From JBDZVM01 sp040255675 (GTDB taxonomy: Bacteria; Actinomycetota; Actinomycetes; Acidothermales; Acidothermaceae): 29,015 nt of DNA. Made by a program: the position numbers and the translations under genes. Shown here piece after piece: positions 23,481 through 29,015 of this stretch. Each line of letters starts with the position of its first letter. Within the stretch, counting starts at the first letter, position 1. The stretch is taken from contig JBDZVM010000045.1 of the NCBI GenBank assembly GCA_040255675.1, positions 1 to 29,015 of the forward strand, in the 5' to 3' direction. Under the pieces are notes generated by a model, which was not told where the DNA came from, did no database searches, and worked only from the letters and a program-made list of their open reading frames with translations.

Positions 23481-23618
23481 ATGGCGCGTTCCGAAGAACT
23501 CAGACGGGACGCGTCAGCGATGCGCGCCCTACCTGTATTAGCTGGCCTGTGCTGGCTTGGCCCGTACTGGCTGGCCTGTACTGGCTACGGCACGCAGGCG
23601 ACAATTTCGACGCGCTGA
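23481..23618 (+). CDS. Possible small hydrophobic protein (45 residues)
   Basis: An ATG frame preceded by AGAGAGG seven bases upstream, a good ribosome site. The N-terminus is charged (MARSEELRRDASAMR) and is followed by a hydrophobic stretch, ALPVLAGLCWLGPYWLACTG, long enough for one membrane helix. The last 11 codons are antisense to the end of guaB3. The hydrophobic part is encoded by imperfect 14-15-bp tandem repeats (23544-23586), so it could be an accident of repeat expansion. I do not recognise a family, and the frame is reported as a candidate only. Confidence 0.3.
   Translation: MARSEELRRDASAMRALPVLAGLCWLGPYWLACTGYGTQATISTR
23544..23586. repeat. Imperfect 14-15-bp tandem repeats
   Basis: Three units resembling GGCCTGTACTGGCT lie at 23544-23558, 23559-23572 and 23573-23586, immediately beyond the guaB3 stop codon on the minus strand. 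They differ from each other at one to three positions. Confidence 0.7.
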
Positions 23619-24697
23619 AATTCCTTGAGATCGCTGTAACCGCAGGTCGCGATCGACTTGCGCAGCGCGCCCACCAGGTTGGTGGTGCCTTCGGCGTCGG
23701 TCGACGGACCGTAGAGGATTTCGCCCAACGTGCCGGCCGTGCCCGCGCGGTAACGCTGGCCGCGAGGCAGATCGCCGTGTCGCGCTTCGGCTCCCCAGTG
23801 CCAGCCCTGCCCGGGCGCCTCTGACGCGCGCGCGAGCGGCAGTCCGATCATCACCGCGTCAGCGCCACACGCGATGGCCTTGGCGATGTCGCCGCCGCTG
23901 CGCATCGCGCCGTCGGCGATGACGTGCACGTAGCGGCCGCCGGATTCGTCGAGATAGTCGCGCCTCGCGGCCGCCGCGTCGGAGACTACCGTCGCCATCG
24001 GCACGCCGATGCCGAGCACCTGACGCGTGGTATGTGCGGCACCGCCACCGACGCCGACCAAGACGCCTGCCGCGCCGGTGCGCATCAAATGCAAGACCGA
24101 TTGGTAGGTGTACGACCCGCCGACGATGACCGGTACGTCGAGTTCGTAGATAAACTTCTTCAAATTCAACGGTTCGTGCCGCGTCGACACGTGTTCGGCC
24201 GATACCGTCGTGCCGCGAATCACGAAAATGTCGACGCCGGCTTCGACCACCGCCTGGTGGTATTGCTGCGTGCGCTGCGGCGTCAACGCACCAGCCGCGA
24301 CCACGCCGGCATCGCGAATCTGCTTGATGCGAGCACCGATCAGCTCTTCCTTGATGGGCTCGGCATAGATTTCGCGCACCCGTTTGACGACGTCTTCATC
24401 GGGCAGCGACGCGATTTCGTCGAGATACGGCTTGGGGTCGTCGTAGCGGGTCCATAGACCCTCGAGGTCGAGCACGCCGAGGCCACCGAGCCGCCCGATC
24501 TCGACGACGGTCTCCGGCGAGGCGACGCTGTCCATCGCGCTGGAGAGAATGGGTGCCTCGAAGCGGTAGGCGTCGATCTGCCAGGCCACCGAGACCTCTT
24601 CGGGGTCGCGGGTACGGCGCGACGGCACGATCGCTATCTCGTCGAAACCGTAAGCGCGTCGCGCGTTCTTGCCCATGCCGATCTGAACCTCGGCCAT
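23585..24697 (-). CDS. guaB3: GuaB3 family IMP dehydrogenase-like protein
   Basis: A 370-residue TIM-barrel protein of the IMPDH/GMP reductase superfamily without CBS domains, matching the actinobacterial GuaB3 group. Family motifs include ILSSAMDSV, a glycine-rich phosphate-binding region near GGDIAKAIACGADAVMIG, and a flap-like AGTAGTLGEILYGP. The loop that carries the catalytic cysteine in true IMPDH reads VGGGAAHTTRQVLG here, with His222 in place of Cys, so IMP oxidation by the normal mechanism is unlikely. The ATG at 24697 has AAAGG six bases upstream, embedded in a 14-bp palindrome. It follows guaB by 24 bases and is co-transcribed with it. Its role is unsettled; a regulatory or related oxidoreductase function is possible. 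Confidence 0.92.
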   Translation of the reverse strand: MAEVQIGMGKNARRAYGFDEIAIVPSRRTRDPEEVSVAWQIDAYRFEAPILSSAMDSVASPETVVEIGRLGGLGVLDLEGLWTRYDDPKPYLDEIASLPDEDVVKRVREIYAEPIKEELIGARIKQIRDAGVVAAGALTPQRTQQYHQAVVEAGVDIFVIRGTTVSAEHVSTRHEPLNLKKFIYELDVPVIVGGSYTYQSVLHLMRTGAAGVLVGVGGGAAHTTRQVLGIGVPMATVVSDAAAARRDYLDESGGRYVHVIADGAMRSGGDIAKAIACGADAVMIGLPLARASEAPGQGWHWGAEARHGDLPRGQRYRAGTAGTLGEILYGPSTDAEGTTNLVGALRKSIATCGYSDLKEFQRVEIVACVP

Positions 24698-24703
24698 CGA
24701 AAG

Positions 24704-24717
24704 CCTTTCTAGAAAGG
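24704..24717. promoter_or_regulatory. 14-bp palindrome covering the guaB3 ribosome site
   Basis: CCTTTCTAGAAAGG is a perfect palindrome in the 24-base guaB-guaB3 gap. On the minus strand its 3' half AGAAAGG is the guaB3 ribosome site, six bases before the ATG. It could bind a dimeric protein or mask the site. Confidence 0.5.
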
Positions 24718-24721
24718 AAAA

Positions 24722-26224
24722 TCAGCGGCCGTGGTAGTTCGGCGCTTCGGTAGTCATCTGGACGTCGTGCGGATGCGACTCTTTTAGCCCGGCGGCCGTG
24801 ACCCGCAGAAGCTTGGCCTCCTGCATTTCGGAAATCGTCGAGGCGCCACAAAATCCCATCGCGGAGCGCAAACCACCGACCAGCTGGTGCACGACCGGGC
24901 CGAGCGGGCCGCGGTAGGGCACTTGAGCTTCGATACCTTGCGGTACGAGCTTGTCGTCGGAGAGCACGTCGTCGAGAGCGTAACGGTCTTTCGAGTAGGA
25001 GCGGTGCTCTCCGCGCGATTGCATGGCGCCCAACGAGCCCATACCCCGGTAGCTCTTGTATTGCTTGCCATTGATGAAAATGAGCTCGCCAGGACTTTCT
25101 TCTACGCCGGCCAGGAGGCTGCCGAGCATGACGGCGTCGGCGCCGACCGCGATCGCTTTCGCGATGTCGCCGGAATACTGCAAGCCGCCGTCACCGATGA
25201 CGGGCACGCCCGCCGCCCGACATGCCTGCGCGGCGTCGTAGATCGCGGTGACCTGCGGCACGCCGACGCCGGTGACTACCCGCGTCGTGCAGATCGAACC
25301 AGGACCTACGCCGACTTTCACGCCGTCAGCACCGGCGTCGACCAGCGCCTGGGCGCCTTCGCGCGTGGCGATATTGCCGCCCATCACGTCGACCGCGACG
25401 TCGTGCTTGAGCCGCGCGACCATCTCGAGCACCGCACGGGAATGGCCGTGGGCGGTGTCGACGACCAGAATGTCGACTCCCGCGTCGACCAAGGTACGGG
25501 CACGTTTGTACGACTCGTCGCCGACGCCAACCGCGGCCGCCACGAGAAGCCGGCCACCGGGGTCTTTGGACGCGAAGGGAAATTGGTCGCGTTTACTGAA
25601 ATCCTTGACCGTAATCAGCCCGCGCAGCCGGCCGGCTTCGTCGACGAGCGGAAGCTTCTCGATCTTGTTGCGACGCAGCAGCGCGAGTGCTTCGCCGTCC
25701 GACACCCCGACCGGCGCCGTGACCAACGGCATCGGGGTCATGACGCCGCGCACCGGCCGCGACAGGTCGGTCTCGAAGCGCATGTCGCGGTTGGTGACGA
25801 TGCCGACGAGAACCCCGGCGTCGTCGACGACGGGCACGCCGGAGATCCGGTAGTGCGCACACAGGCGATCGACATCGGCCAGCGTGTCGTCAGGCGAGCA
25901 GGTGACCGGGTTGGTGATCATGCCGGCTTCGGACCGCTTGACGAGATCGGCCTGCGCCGCCTGCTCCTCGATCGACAGGTTGCGATGCAAGACGCCTATG
26001 CCACCCTGGCGCGCCATCGCGATCGCCATACGCGCCTCGGTGACGGTATCCATCGCGCTGGAGAGCAGCGGCACGCGCAGGCTGATGTTGCGTGTGACAC
26101 GCGTGGTCGTGTCGACACCGCTCGGAATCACGTCGGACGCCGCCGGAAGCAGCAACACGTCGTCGTAAGTGAGGCCAAGGACGGCGAACTTTTCAGGCAG
26201 CGATTCGGTCGGCAACGAAGTCAA
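24722..26224 (-). CDS. guaB: IMP dehydrogenase
   Basis: A 500-residue IMPDH catalysing IMP to XMP, the committed step of GMP synthesis. It starts with LTYDDVLLLPA, carries two CBS domains inserted at about residues 100-215 (MITNPVTCSPDDTL; VMTPMPLVTAPVGVS), then GPGSICTTRVVTGVG with the catalytic Cys312. Later come the IMP-binding YSGDIAKAIA and MLGSLLAG, and the flap SYRGMGSLGAM. The TTG at 26224 is chosen because GGAGGGG lies five bases upstream; a TTG start on a core enzyme is uncommon. TAGCAT (26260-26255) is a plausible -10 element. It heads the guaB-guaB3 operon and diverges from the DUF5319 gene. Confidence 0.96.
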   Translation of the reverse strand: MTSLPTESLPEKFAVLGLTYDDVLLLPAASDVIPSGVDTTTRVTRNISLRVPLLSSAMDTVTEARMAIAMARQGGIGVLHRNLSIEEQAAQADLVKRSEAGMITNPVTCSPDDTLADVDRLCAHYRISGVPVVDDAGVLVGIVTNRDMRFETDLSRPVRGVMTPMPLVTAPVGVSDGEALALLRRNKIEKLPLVDEAGRLRGLITVKDFSKRDQFPFASKDPGGRLLVAAAVGVGDESYKRARTLVDAGVDILVVDTAHGHSRAVLEMVARLKHDVAVDVMGGNIATREGAQALVDAGADGVKVGVGPGSICTTRVVTGVGVPQVTAIYDAAQACRAAGVPVIGDGGLQYSGDIAKAIAVGADAVMLGSLLAGVEESPGELIFINGKQYKSYRGMGSLGAMQSRGEHRSYSKDRYALDDVLSDDKLVPQGIEAQVPYRGPLGPVVHQLVGGLRSAMGFCGASTISEMQEAKLLRVTAAGLKESHPHDVQMTTEAPNYHGR

Positions 26225-26254
26225 GACGACCCCTCCGGGAGCAGCTAAAGCACC

Positions 26255-26297
26255 ATGCTACCGGGACTCGACCCGCCGTCCGCGTTACGCTCCGAGA
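26255..26297. promoter_or_regulatory. Divergent guaB / DUF5319 promoters
   Basis: On the minus strand TAGCAT (26260-26255) would start guaB transcription near 26248, leaving a short leader with GGAGGGG. On the plus strand TACGCT (26286-26291) lies exactly at -12 to -7 relative to the ATG at 26298, the arrangement expected for a leaderless mRNA. Neither has a clear -35 hexamer. Confidence 0.5.
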
Positions 26298-26660
26298 ATG
26301 CACGAGGGTTCAAACGAGCCGCTCTCGCCGGACGACCGAGAAGACATCCTCGTCGATCTAGAAGATCTCGAGGTGTTCCAGACACTGCTGGAACCGCGGG
26401 GCATCCGGGGCCTCGTCGTCGAGTGCAACGAGTGCGAGACCGCGCATTTCTTCGAATGGGAGCTACTGCGCGGCAATTTGCGCCATCTGCTCGACGTAGG
26501 CAGCACCCGGGTGCACGAACCGGCCTTCGATCCCGATCCGGCGAGCTACGTCAGCTGGGACTACGCGCAAGGGTTCGTCGACGGCGTGTTGGCCACCGAA
26601 GAAAATGAAAGCGAAGGCGCGGACGGCGAAAGCGCGGACGGCGAAGAGCCGACGTCCTAG
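26298..26660 (+). CDS. DUF5319 family protein
   Basis: A 120-residue acidic soluble protein. The DUF5319 core includes DREDILVDLEDLEVFQTLL, the conserved GLVVECNECETAHFFEW with two cysteines, and SYVSWDYAQGFVDGVLA. The last 20 residues are a Glu/Asp/Ser tail with repeated DGESADGEE. From memory, the same family sits between guaB and regulatory genes in Mycobacterium. The ATG at 26298 is probably translated from a leaderless transcript. The TAG stop shares the four bases CTAG (26657-26660) with the stop of the converging bldM gene. Confidence 0.9.
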   Translation: MHEGSNEPLSPDDREDILVDLEDLEVFQTLLEPRGIRGLVVECNECETAHFFEWELLRGNLRHLLDVGSTRVHEPAFDPDPASYVSWDYAQGFVDGVLATEENESEGADGESADGEEPTS

Positions 26661-27265
26661 CGCACCAGACCGCTGCGAAAACCGAGCGCGACCGCTTGAG
26701 CACGGTCATTCACGCCGAGCTTGCGAAACAGCCGGCGGGCGTGGGTTTTCACCGTGTCTTCGGAAAGGAAGAGCTCGCGGCCGATCTCGTTGTTGGTCTT
26801 GCCGCGACTCATTCCGTCGAGCACCTGGCGCTCGCGCTCGGTGAGCGGCGGTTCTATGTTGACGACCTCGGCGTGGCTGGTGCTCGGTCGCGAAACCCCC
26901 GCGTCTCCGACGACGTGCGCCAACGCGGCGCACAGTTCTTCGACCGAGACGTCCTTGGTGAGGTAGCCGCGAGCGCCGCCGGCCATGGCCTGCGCCAATC
27001 GCTCGTGGTCGGCACTGCCCGCAAGCATCACGACGTTCGCGCCAGGATGAGCCGCGACGAGGCGGCGCGCCGTCTCGGGCCCGCCGAGGTCGGGCATCGC
27101 GACGTCGAGAAGCACCAACTCCGGTTTTTCGCTGGCGTAGCGCACCAGCGTCTCCTTGCTGCTCTCAGCGGTTGCCACGCGGTCGACCCCCGGGACTGCA
27201 GCGACGAAGCGACGAAGCTGATCGCGGAATGGTCGATGATCGTCGCAGATGAGAACAGTGGTCAC
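26657..27265 (-). CDS. bldM: BldM-type response regulator (LuxR/NarL family)
   Basis: A 202-residue receiver plus LuxR-type DNA-binding protein. The C-terminal domain (about 140-202) has ERQVLDGMSRGKTNNEIG, then FLSEDTVKTHARRLFRKL and ends in ALGFRSGLVR, very close to Streptomyces BldM as I recall it. The position beside guaB and groEL is also that of bldM. The receiver keeps the acidic pair Asp8-Asp9, the acceptor-position Asp54 and Lys104, but the switch Thr/Ser position is Ala82 (VVMLAGS), so normal phosphorylation signalling is doubtful. BldM is a developmental transcription factor acting as homodimer or heterodimer with WhiI. No histidine kinase is nearby. GTG at 27265 begins the conserved MTTVLICDD. 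Confidence 0.92.
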   Translation of the reverse strand: MTTVLICDDHRPFRDQLRRFVAAVPGVDRVATAESSKETLVRYASEKPELVLLDVAMPDLGGPETARRLVAAHPGANVVMLAGSADHERLAQAMAGGARGYLTKDVSVEELCAALAHVVGDAGVSRPSTSHAEVVNIEPPLTERERQVLDGMSRGKTNNEIGRELFLSEDTVKTHARRLFRKLGVNDRAQAVALGFRSGLVR

Positions 27266-27452
27266 CGTGTTTCGCCCGTCTCCCCTGATGCTTGGTGCGC
27301 CCAGATGCTGGTGCGCGGGGCAGCCCCTTGGTAGCAAGCTGCTCCTTCATCGGCCGTCGAGTGATGTCATCGGCAGGATGCGGCGAGACCATGAGTCGCA
27401 TAGGCCTCATTCCACTACGCCGAACAGCCCAATTCCCGGACAAGCAGGGCGC

Positions 27453-28418
27453 CTAAATGGACAGCAATGCCTCGATATCCGAACGAGCCAACCATTCTTC
27501 GCGAACATCATCGGGGAGATCGCCGGCGATCGCGAGCACGGCAGATCTGGCGCCCTGCAGGCTCTTGGCGCTGGCGGCTGGGTCGTCGTCCGCCAGCATC
27601 GCGCCGACAAGTGCCCGCGCGGGCCAGATCAGCGGCGTGGTGCCGAGTTGTTCGGCGAGCATGGCGGCGCGGCGCAGCGTCGTCAGCGTCTCCGGCGCAC
27701 CCGACTGCGCCTGCGCGACGCCGAGAAAGAGCAACCCCTTCGCGACGTGCCTCGGGGCTCGGGCCAGCTCGGCCCGGTCGATCGCCTCCGCGGCCGCGTC
27801 GGCTGCCGCCTTCGGATCTTCCTCGAGAAGCAAGATCTCGGCCCGTACCCAGTCGAGCCGCACCCGCTGACGCCACCAGTCGGCATGCGCCTCGGCGAGA
27901 CCTGTGGCAACGCCGAGTTCGGTCTGCGCGATGTCGTGCTCACCGAGGCCGACCGCGTCGGAGGCTAATCCGAGTCGGCAGTCGAAAACCGCCTCGTCAA
28001 GACCGGGCATCGCGTCGGCGGCCGTGAGCCCCAGCGCGTCGAACTCCCACGCGACCGTGTGCCGGCCGAGTTGGCGATGCACGCTCGCGACGGTCGCCGC
28101 CGCGAGCGCCCCGAACAACCGAAGCTCGGGAGCCGTCTCCTCGCCGGCCACCGCGGAGCGAAGCGGCCCCATCACGCCGCCGAGCAGGTTCAGCGCCGTC
28201 CCGAACTTGCCTTGTGCCGCCTCGGCCACACCGAGGAGCCACGTGGCCGCGGTCGCCTCGGCCACGCGATTGCTGGCGGTGGCGAGCCGCGCCGCCTGCT
28301 CCAGGTGGGTGATCGCGGTGCCGGGAGGACCGTGGAAGGCCGCCCTTTCCCCCTTCGCGAGCAGGCTCGCCAACTCGTCGGCGTGCCCAGGCGCTCTTAC
28401 GTCGCTGTCGGTCTGCAT
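27453..28418 (-). CDS. TPR-like helical-repeat protein of unknown function
   Basis: A 321-residue, Ala/Leu-rich protein composed of repeated helix pairs from about residue 15 to 300, resembling tetratricopeptide repeats (for example HLEQAARLATASNRVAEATAATWLLGVAEAAQG and AQAQSGAPETLTTLRRAAMLAEQLG-type pairs, described by position about 40-75 and 235-262). It has no signal peptide or enzyme motif and probably mediates protein contacts. A similar hypothetical protein lies between guaB and groEL1 in Mycobacterium (from memory). The ATG at 28418 has GAGGGG only two bases upstream, which is close. The gene ends 187 bases before bldM, with no terminator visible between them. Confidence 0.82.
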   Translation of the reverse strand: MQTDSDVRAPGHADELASLLAKGERAAFHGPPGTAITHLEQAARLATASNRVAEATAATWLLGVAEAAQGKFGTALNLLGGVMGPLRSAVAGEETAPELRLFGALAAATVASVHRQLGRHTVAWEFDALGLTAADAMPGLDEAVFDCRLGLASDAVGLGEHDIAQTELGVATGLAEAHADWWRQRVRLDWVRAEILLLEEDPKAAADAAAEAIDRAELARAPRHVAKGLLFLGVAQAQSGAPETLTTLRRAAMLAEQLGTTPLIWPARALVGAMLADDDPAASAKSLQGARSAVLAIAGDLPDDVREEWLARSDIEALLSI

Positions 28419-28671
28419 AGCCCCTCAACGTTCTTCGACGGTTACGTCGCGCGCCTCACTCGCGCAGCACGCGTGCGCTTCAGTCTTCAATCTCGGGCGG
28501 AGGTACGAGTCGCCCAATCGGCCGAATGGCGGACGGCGAGTTGGGAGTCTCGTCCAGTTTGTCGGTCTCGCGGAACGCGGAACGCGGCGCGGCCGCAGTC
28601 CGCTCGAAGGCGGTCGCACGCGCTTGCGGTCGGGCGGAACGCGACAGCACAACGCCGGGCATGCGGTTCTA

Positions 28672-28800
28672 GCCGCTTTGCTTTGAGTCATGAACTTTGA
28701 GTCGGCCGATACGGCAGGCGCAGGCATTCGGAAAGTCGAGCCTTCGAATACACGGACCCGCCGGCGACGACTCAGACTTCATGACTCAAAGCAAAGCGGC
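28672..28800. repeat. Long inverted repeat, 23 bp perfect within 33 bp
   Basis: The left arm 28672-28694 is the exact reverse complement of 28778-28800. Pairing continues to 28704/28768 with two mismatches. The spacer is 63 bases between the full arms. Each arm contains an ATG; read outward, both encode MTQSKAA before diverging. The left arm also holds CTTTGAGTC twice, 14 bases apart. There is no obvious target-site duplication at the ends. Confidence 0.9.
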
Positions 28801-28900
28801 CGAAAAACCGCCATCTCGGCCACGCCGAAGGATCGCCAACGAGGAAACCCAATCAACGAAAGCCGAATCAGCGAAGAACCGGTTGAGTGCGACTCGCGGC

Positions 28901-28949
28901 AAGAAAAAAAGGCACCCCGCCGTCCGGACAAGAAAGGACGACGGGGTGC
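28901..28949 (-). terminator. Rho-independent terminator of groEL
   Basis: The arms 28912-28925 and 28936-28949 form a 14-bp GC-rich stem with one mismatch around a ten-base loop. On the minus strand it is followed directly by a run of seven T within CTTTTTTTCTT (28911-28901). It lies 14 bases past the groEL stop, so the strand and target are clear. Confidence 0.92.
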
Positions 28950-28963
28950 GACGCGAACTGACG

Positions 28964-29015
28964 TCAGTGCATGTGACCGCCGGGGCCGTGGCTGTGCCCG
29001 TGGCCGTGACCGTCT
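28964..29015 (-). CDS. groEL: Chaperonin GroEL, C-terminal end (partial, runs off window)
   Basis: Only the last 17 codons are visible, reading DGHGHGHSHGPGGHMH and stop. A histidine-rich tail of this kind is typical of one of the two actinobacterial GroEL paralogs, the GroEL1 type usually encoded with groES, instead of the GGM tail of the other. The histidines can bind metal ions. Position next to bldM/guaB and the strong terminator just downstream agree with groEL. The rest of the gene lies beyond the right edge, so identity rests on the tail and context. Confidence 0.8.
   Translation of the reverse strand, partial: DGHGHGHSHGPGGHMH

Larger units (their letters stand above)
28419..28963. 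other. 545-base intergenic region between groEL and the TPR-like gene
   Basis: No supported gene. A minus-strand frame of about 100 codons (28425-28727) is Arg/Pro-rich and unconvincing. A plus-strand frame from the ATG at 28781 is open to the window edge and Lys/Arg-rich at first, but it runs through the groEL terminator and antisense to groEL. The region contains a 33-bp imperfect inverted repeat, GCGGAAC-type short repeats near 28567-28587, and the groEL terminator. Confidence 0.6.

Noticed and set aside
23744..23822. Possible frameshift or degeneration near the end of guaB3
   Set aside because: The GuaB3 frame continues uninterrupted through the flap-like AGTAGTLGEILYGP and to a normal C-terminus, so the gene is intact.
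24887..26248. Very long plus-strand open frame (about 450 codons) opposite guaB
   Set aside because: It is the antisense shadow of a high-GC gene. The His/Asp/Arg-rich translation matches no family and guaB is certain on the other strand.
28425..28727. About 100-codon minus-strand frame upstream of the TPR-like gene
   Set aside because: Pro/Arg-rich sequence without similarity or a ribosome site; its internal MTQSKAA comes from the inverted repeat.
28781..29015. Lys/Arg-rich plus-strand frame beginning MTQSKAAEKP and open to the window edge
   Set aside because: It lacks a ribosome site, runs through the groEL terminator and then antisense to groEL, and its third-position GC is not that of a coding frame.
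1..29015. Search for tRNA genes, insertion sequences, CRISPR arrays, prophage or attachment sites
   Set aside because: No T-loop/acceptor patterns, transposase or integrase motifs, or regularly spaced repeats were seen. The repeats present are in-frame coding tracts or two- to three-copy duplications.

Overview
The window is a GC-rich chromosomal segment with GTG and TTG starts, strong GGAGG-type ribosome sites and closely packed genes. The protein families point to Actinomycetota: a BldM-type regulator, GuaB3, a UvrD1/PcrA helicase with a C-terminal Tudor-like tail, a Mycobacterium-type AroQ chorismate mutase, DUF5319, and a GroEL with a histidine-rich tail. From memory, the order groEL - bldM - DUF5319 - guaB - guaB3 - chorismate mutase - guaA - pcrA - M23 peptidase - icmB - sucCD - small membrane proteins matches a compacted form of a block found in Streptomyces (around bldM/guaB to sucCD), and parts of it match Mycobacterium tuberculosis. 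The genus cannot be fixed from the sequence alone. I see no tRNA, rRNA, insertion sequence, prophage or CRISPR array. This is core chromosome with a few lineage-specific genes.

Layout. 1-1825 (+): three small membrane proteins (DUF4190, DUF2752, RDD), two with Gln/Pro/Tyr-rich tails. 1844-1892: terminator shared with the converging sucCD operon (1912-4004, -). 4246-5831 (+): an ECF sigma factor translationally coupled to a single-pass membrane protein that is probably its regulator, ending in a strong hairpin. 5965-6378 (-): IcmB-like B12-binding subunit. 6545-7357 (+): secreted M23 peptidase. 7396-9690 (-): PcrA/UvrD1. 9891-11627 (+): PIG-L deacetylase, SLOG/LOG-like protein and an unknown protein in one tight operon. 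11772-12110 (+): unknown protein. 12112-14719 (-): Gfo/Idh/MocA oxidoreductase, DUF488 and an integral membrane protein. 14810-16393 (-): guaA. 16511-17509 (-): HSL-type esterase. 17561-21168 (+): heterodimeric ABC exporter. 21343-21684 (+): chorismate mutase, overlapping tail-to-tail with a membrane SpoIIE/PP2C phosphatase (-). 23585-26224 (-): guaB3 and guaB. 26298-26660 (+): DUF5319. 26657-28418 (-): bldM and a TPR-like protein. 28964-29015 (-): 3' end of groEL.

Functional themes are GMP synthesis (guaB, guaA and the IMPDH-like guaB3), the TCA cycle (sucCD), DNA repair (pcrA), aromatic amino acid synthesis (chorismate mutase) and developmental or stress regulation (BldM, the ECF pair, the SpoIIE phosphatase). 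The least conventional items are the ABC pair with complementary loss of ATPase motifs, the PIG-L/SLOG/unknown operon, a long inverted repeat in the groEL-TPR gap that specifies the same seven-residue start on both strands, and several palindromes and short tandem duplications at gene boundaries. I did not find a clear, wholly new multi-gene defence or metabolic system.
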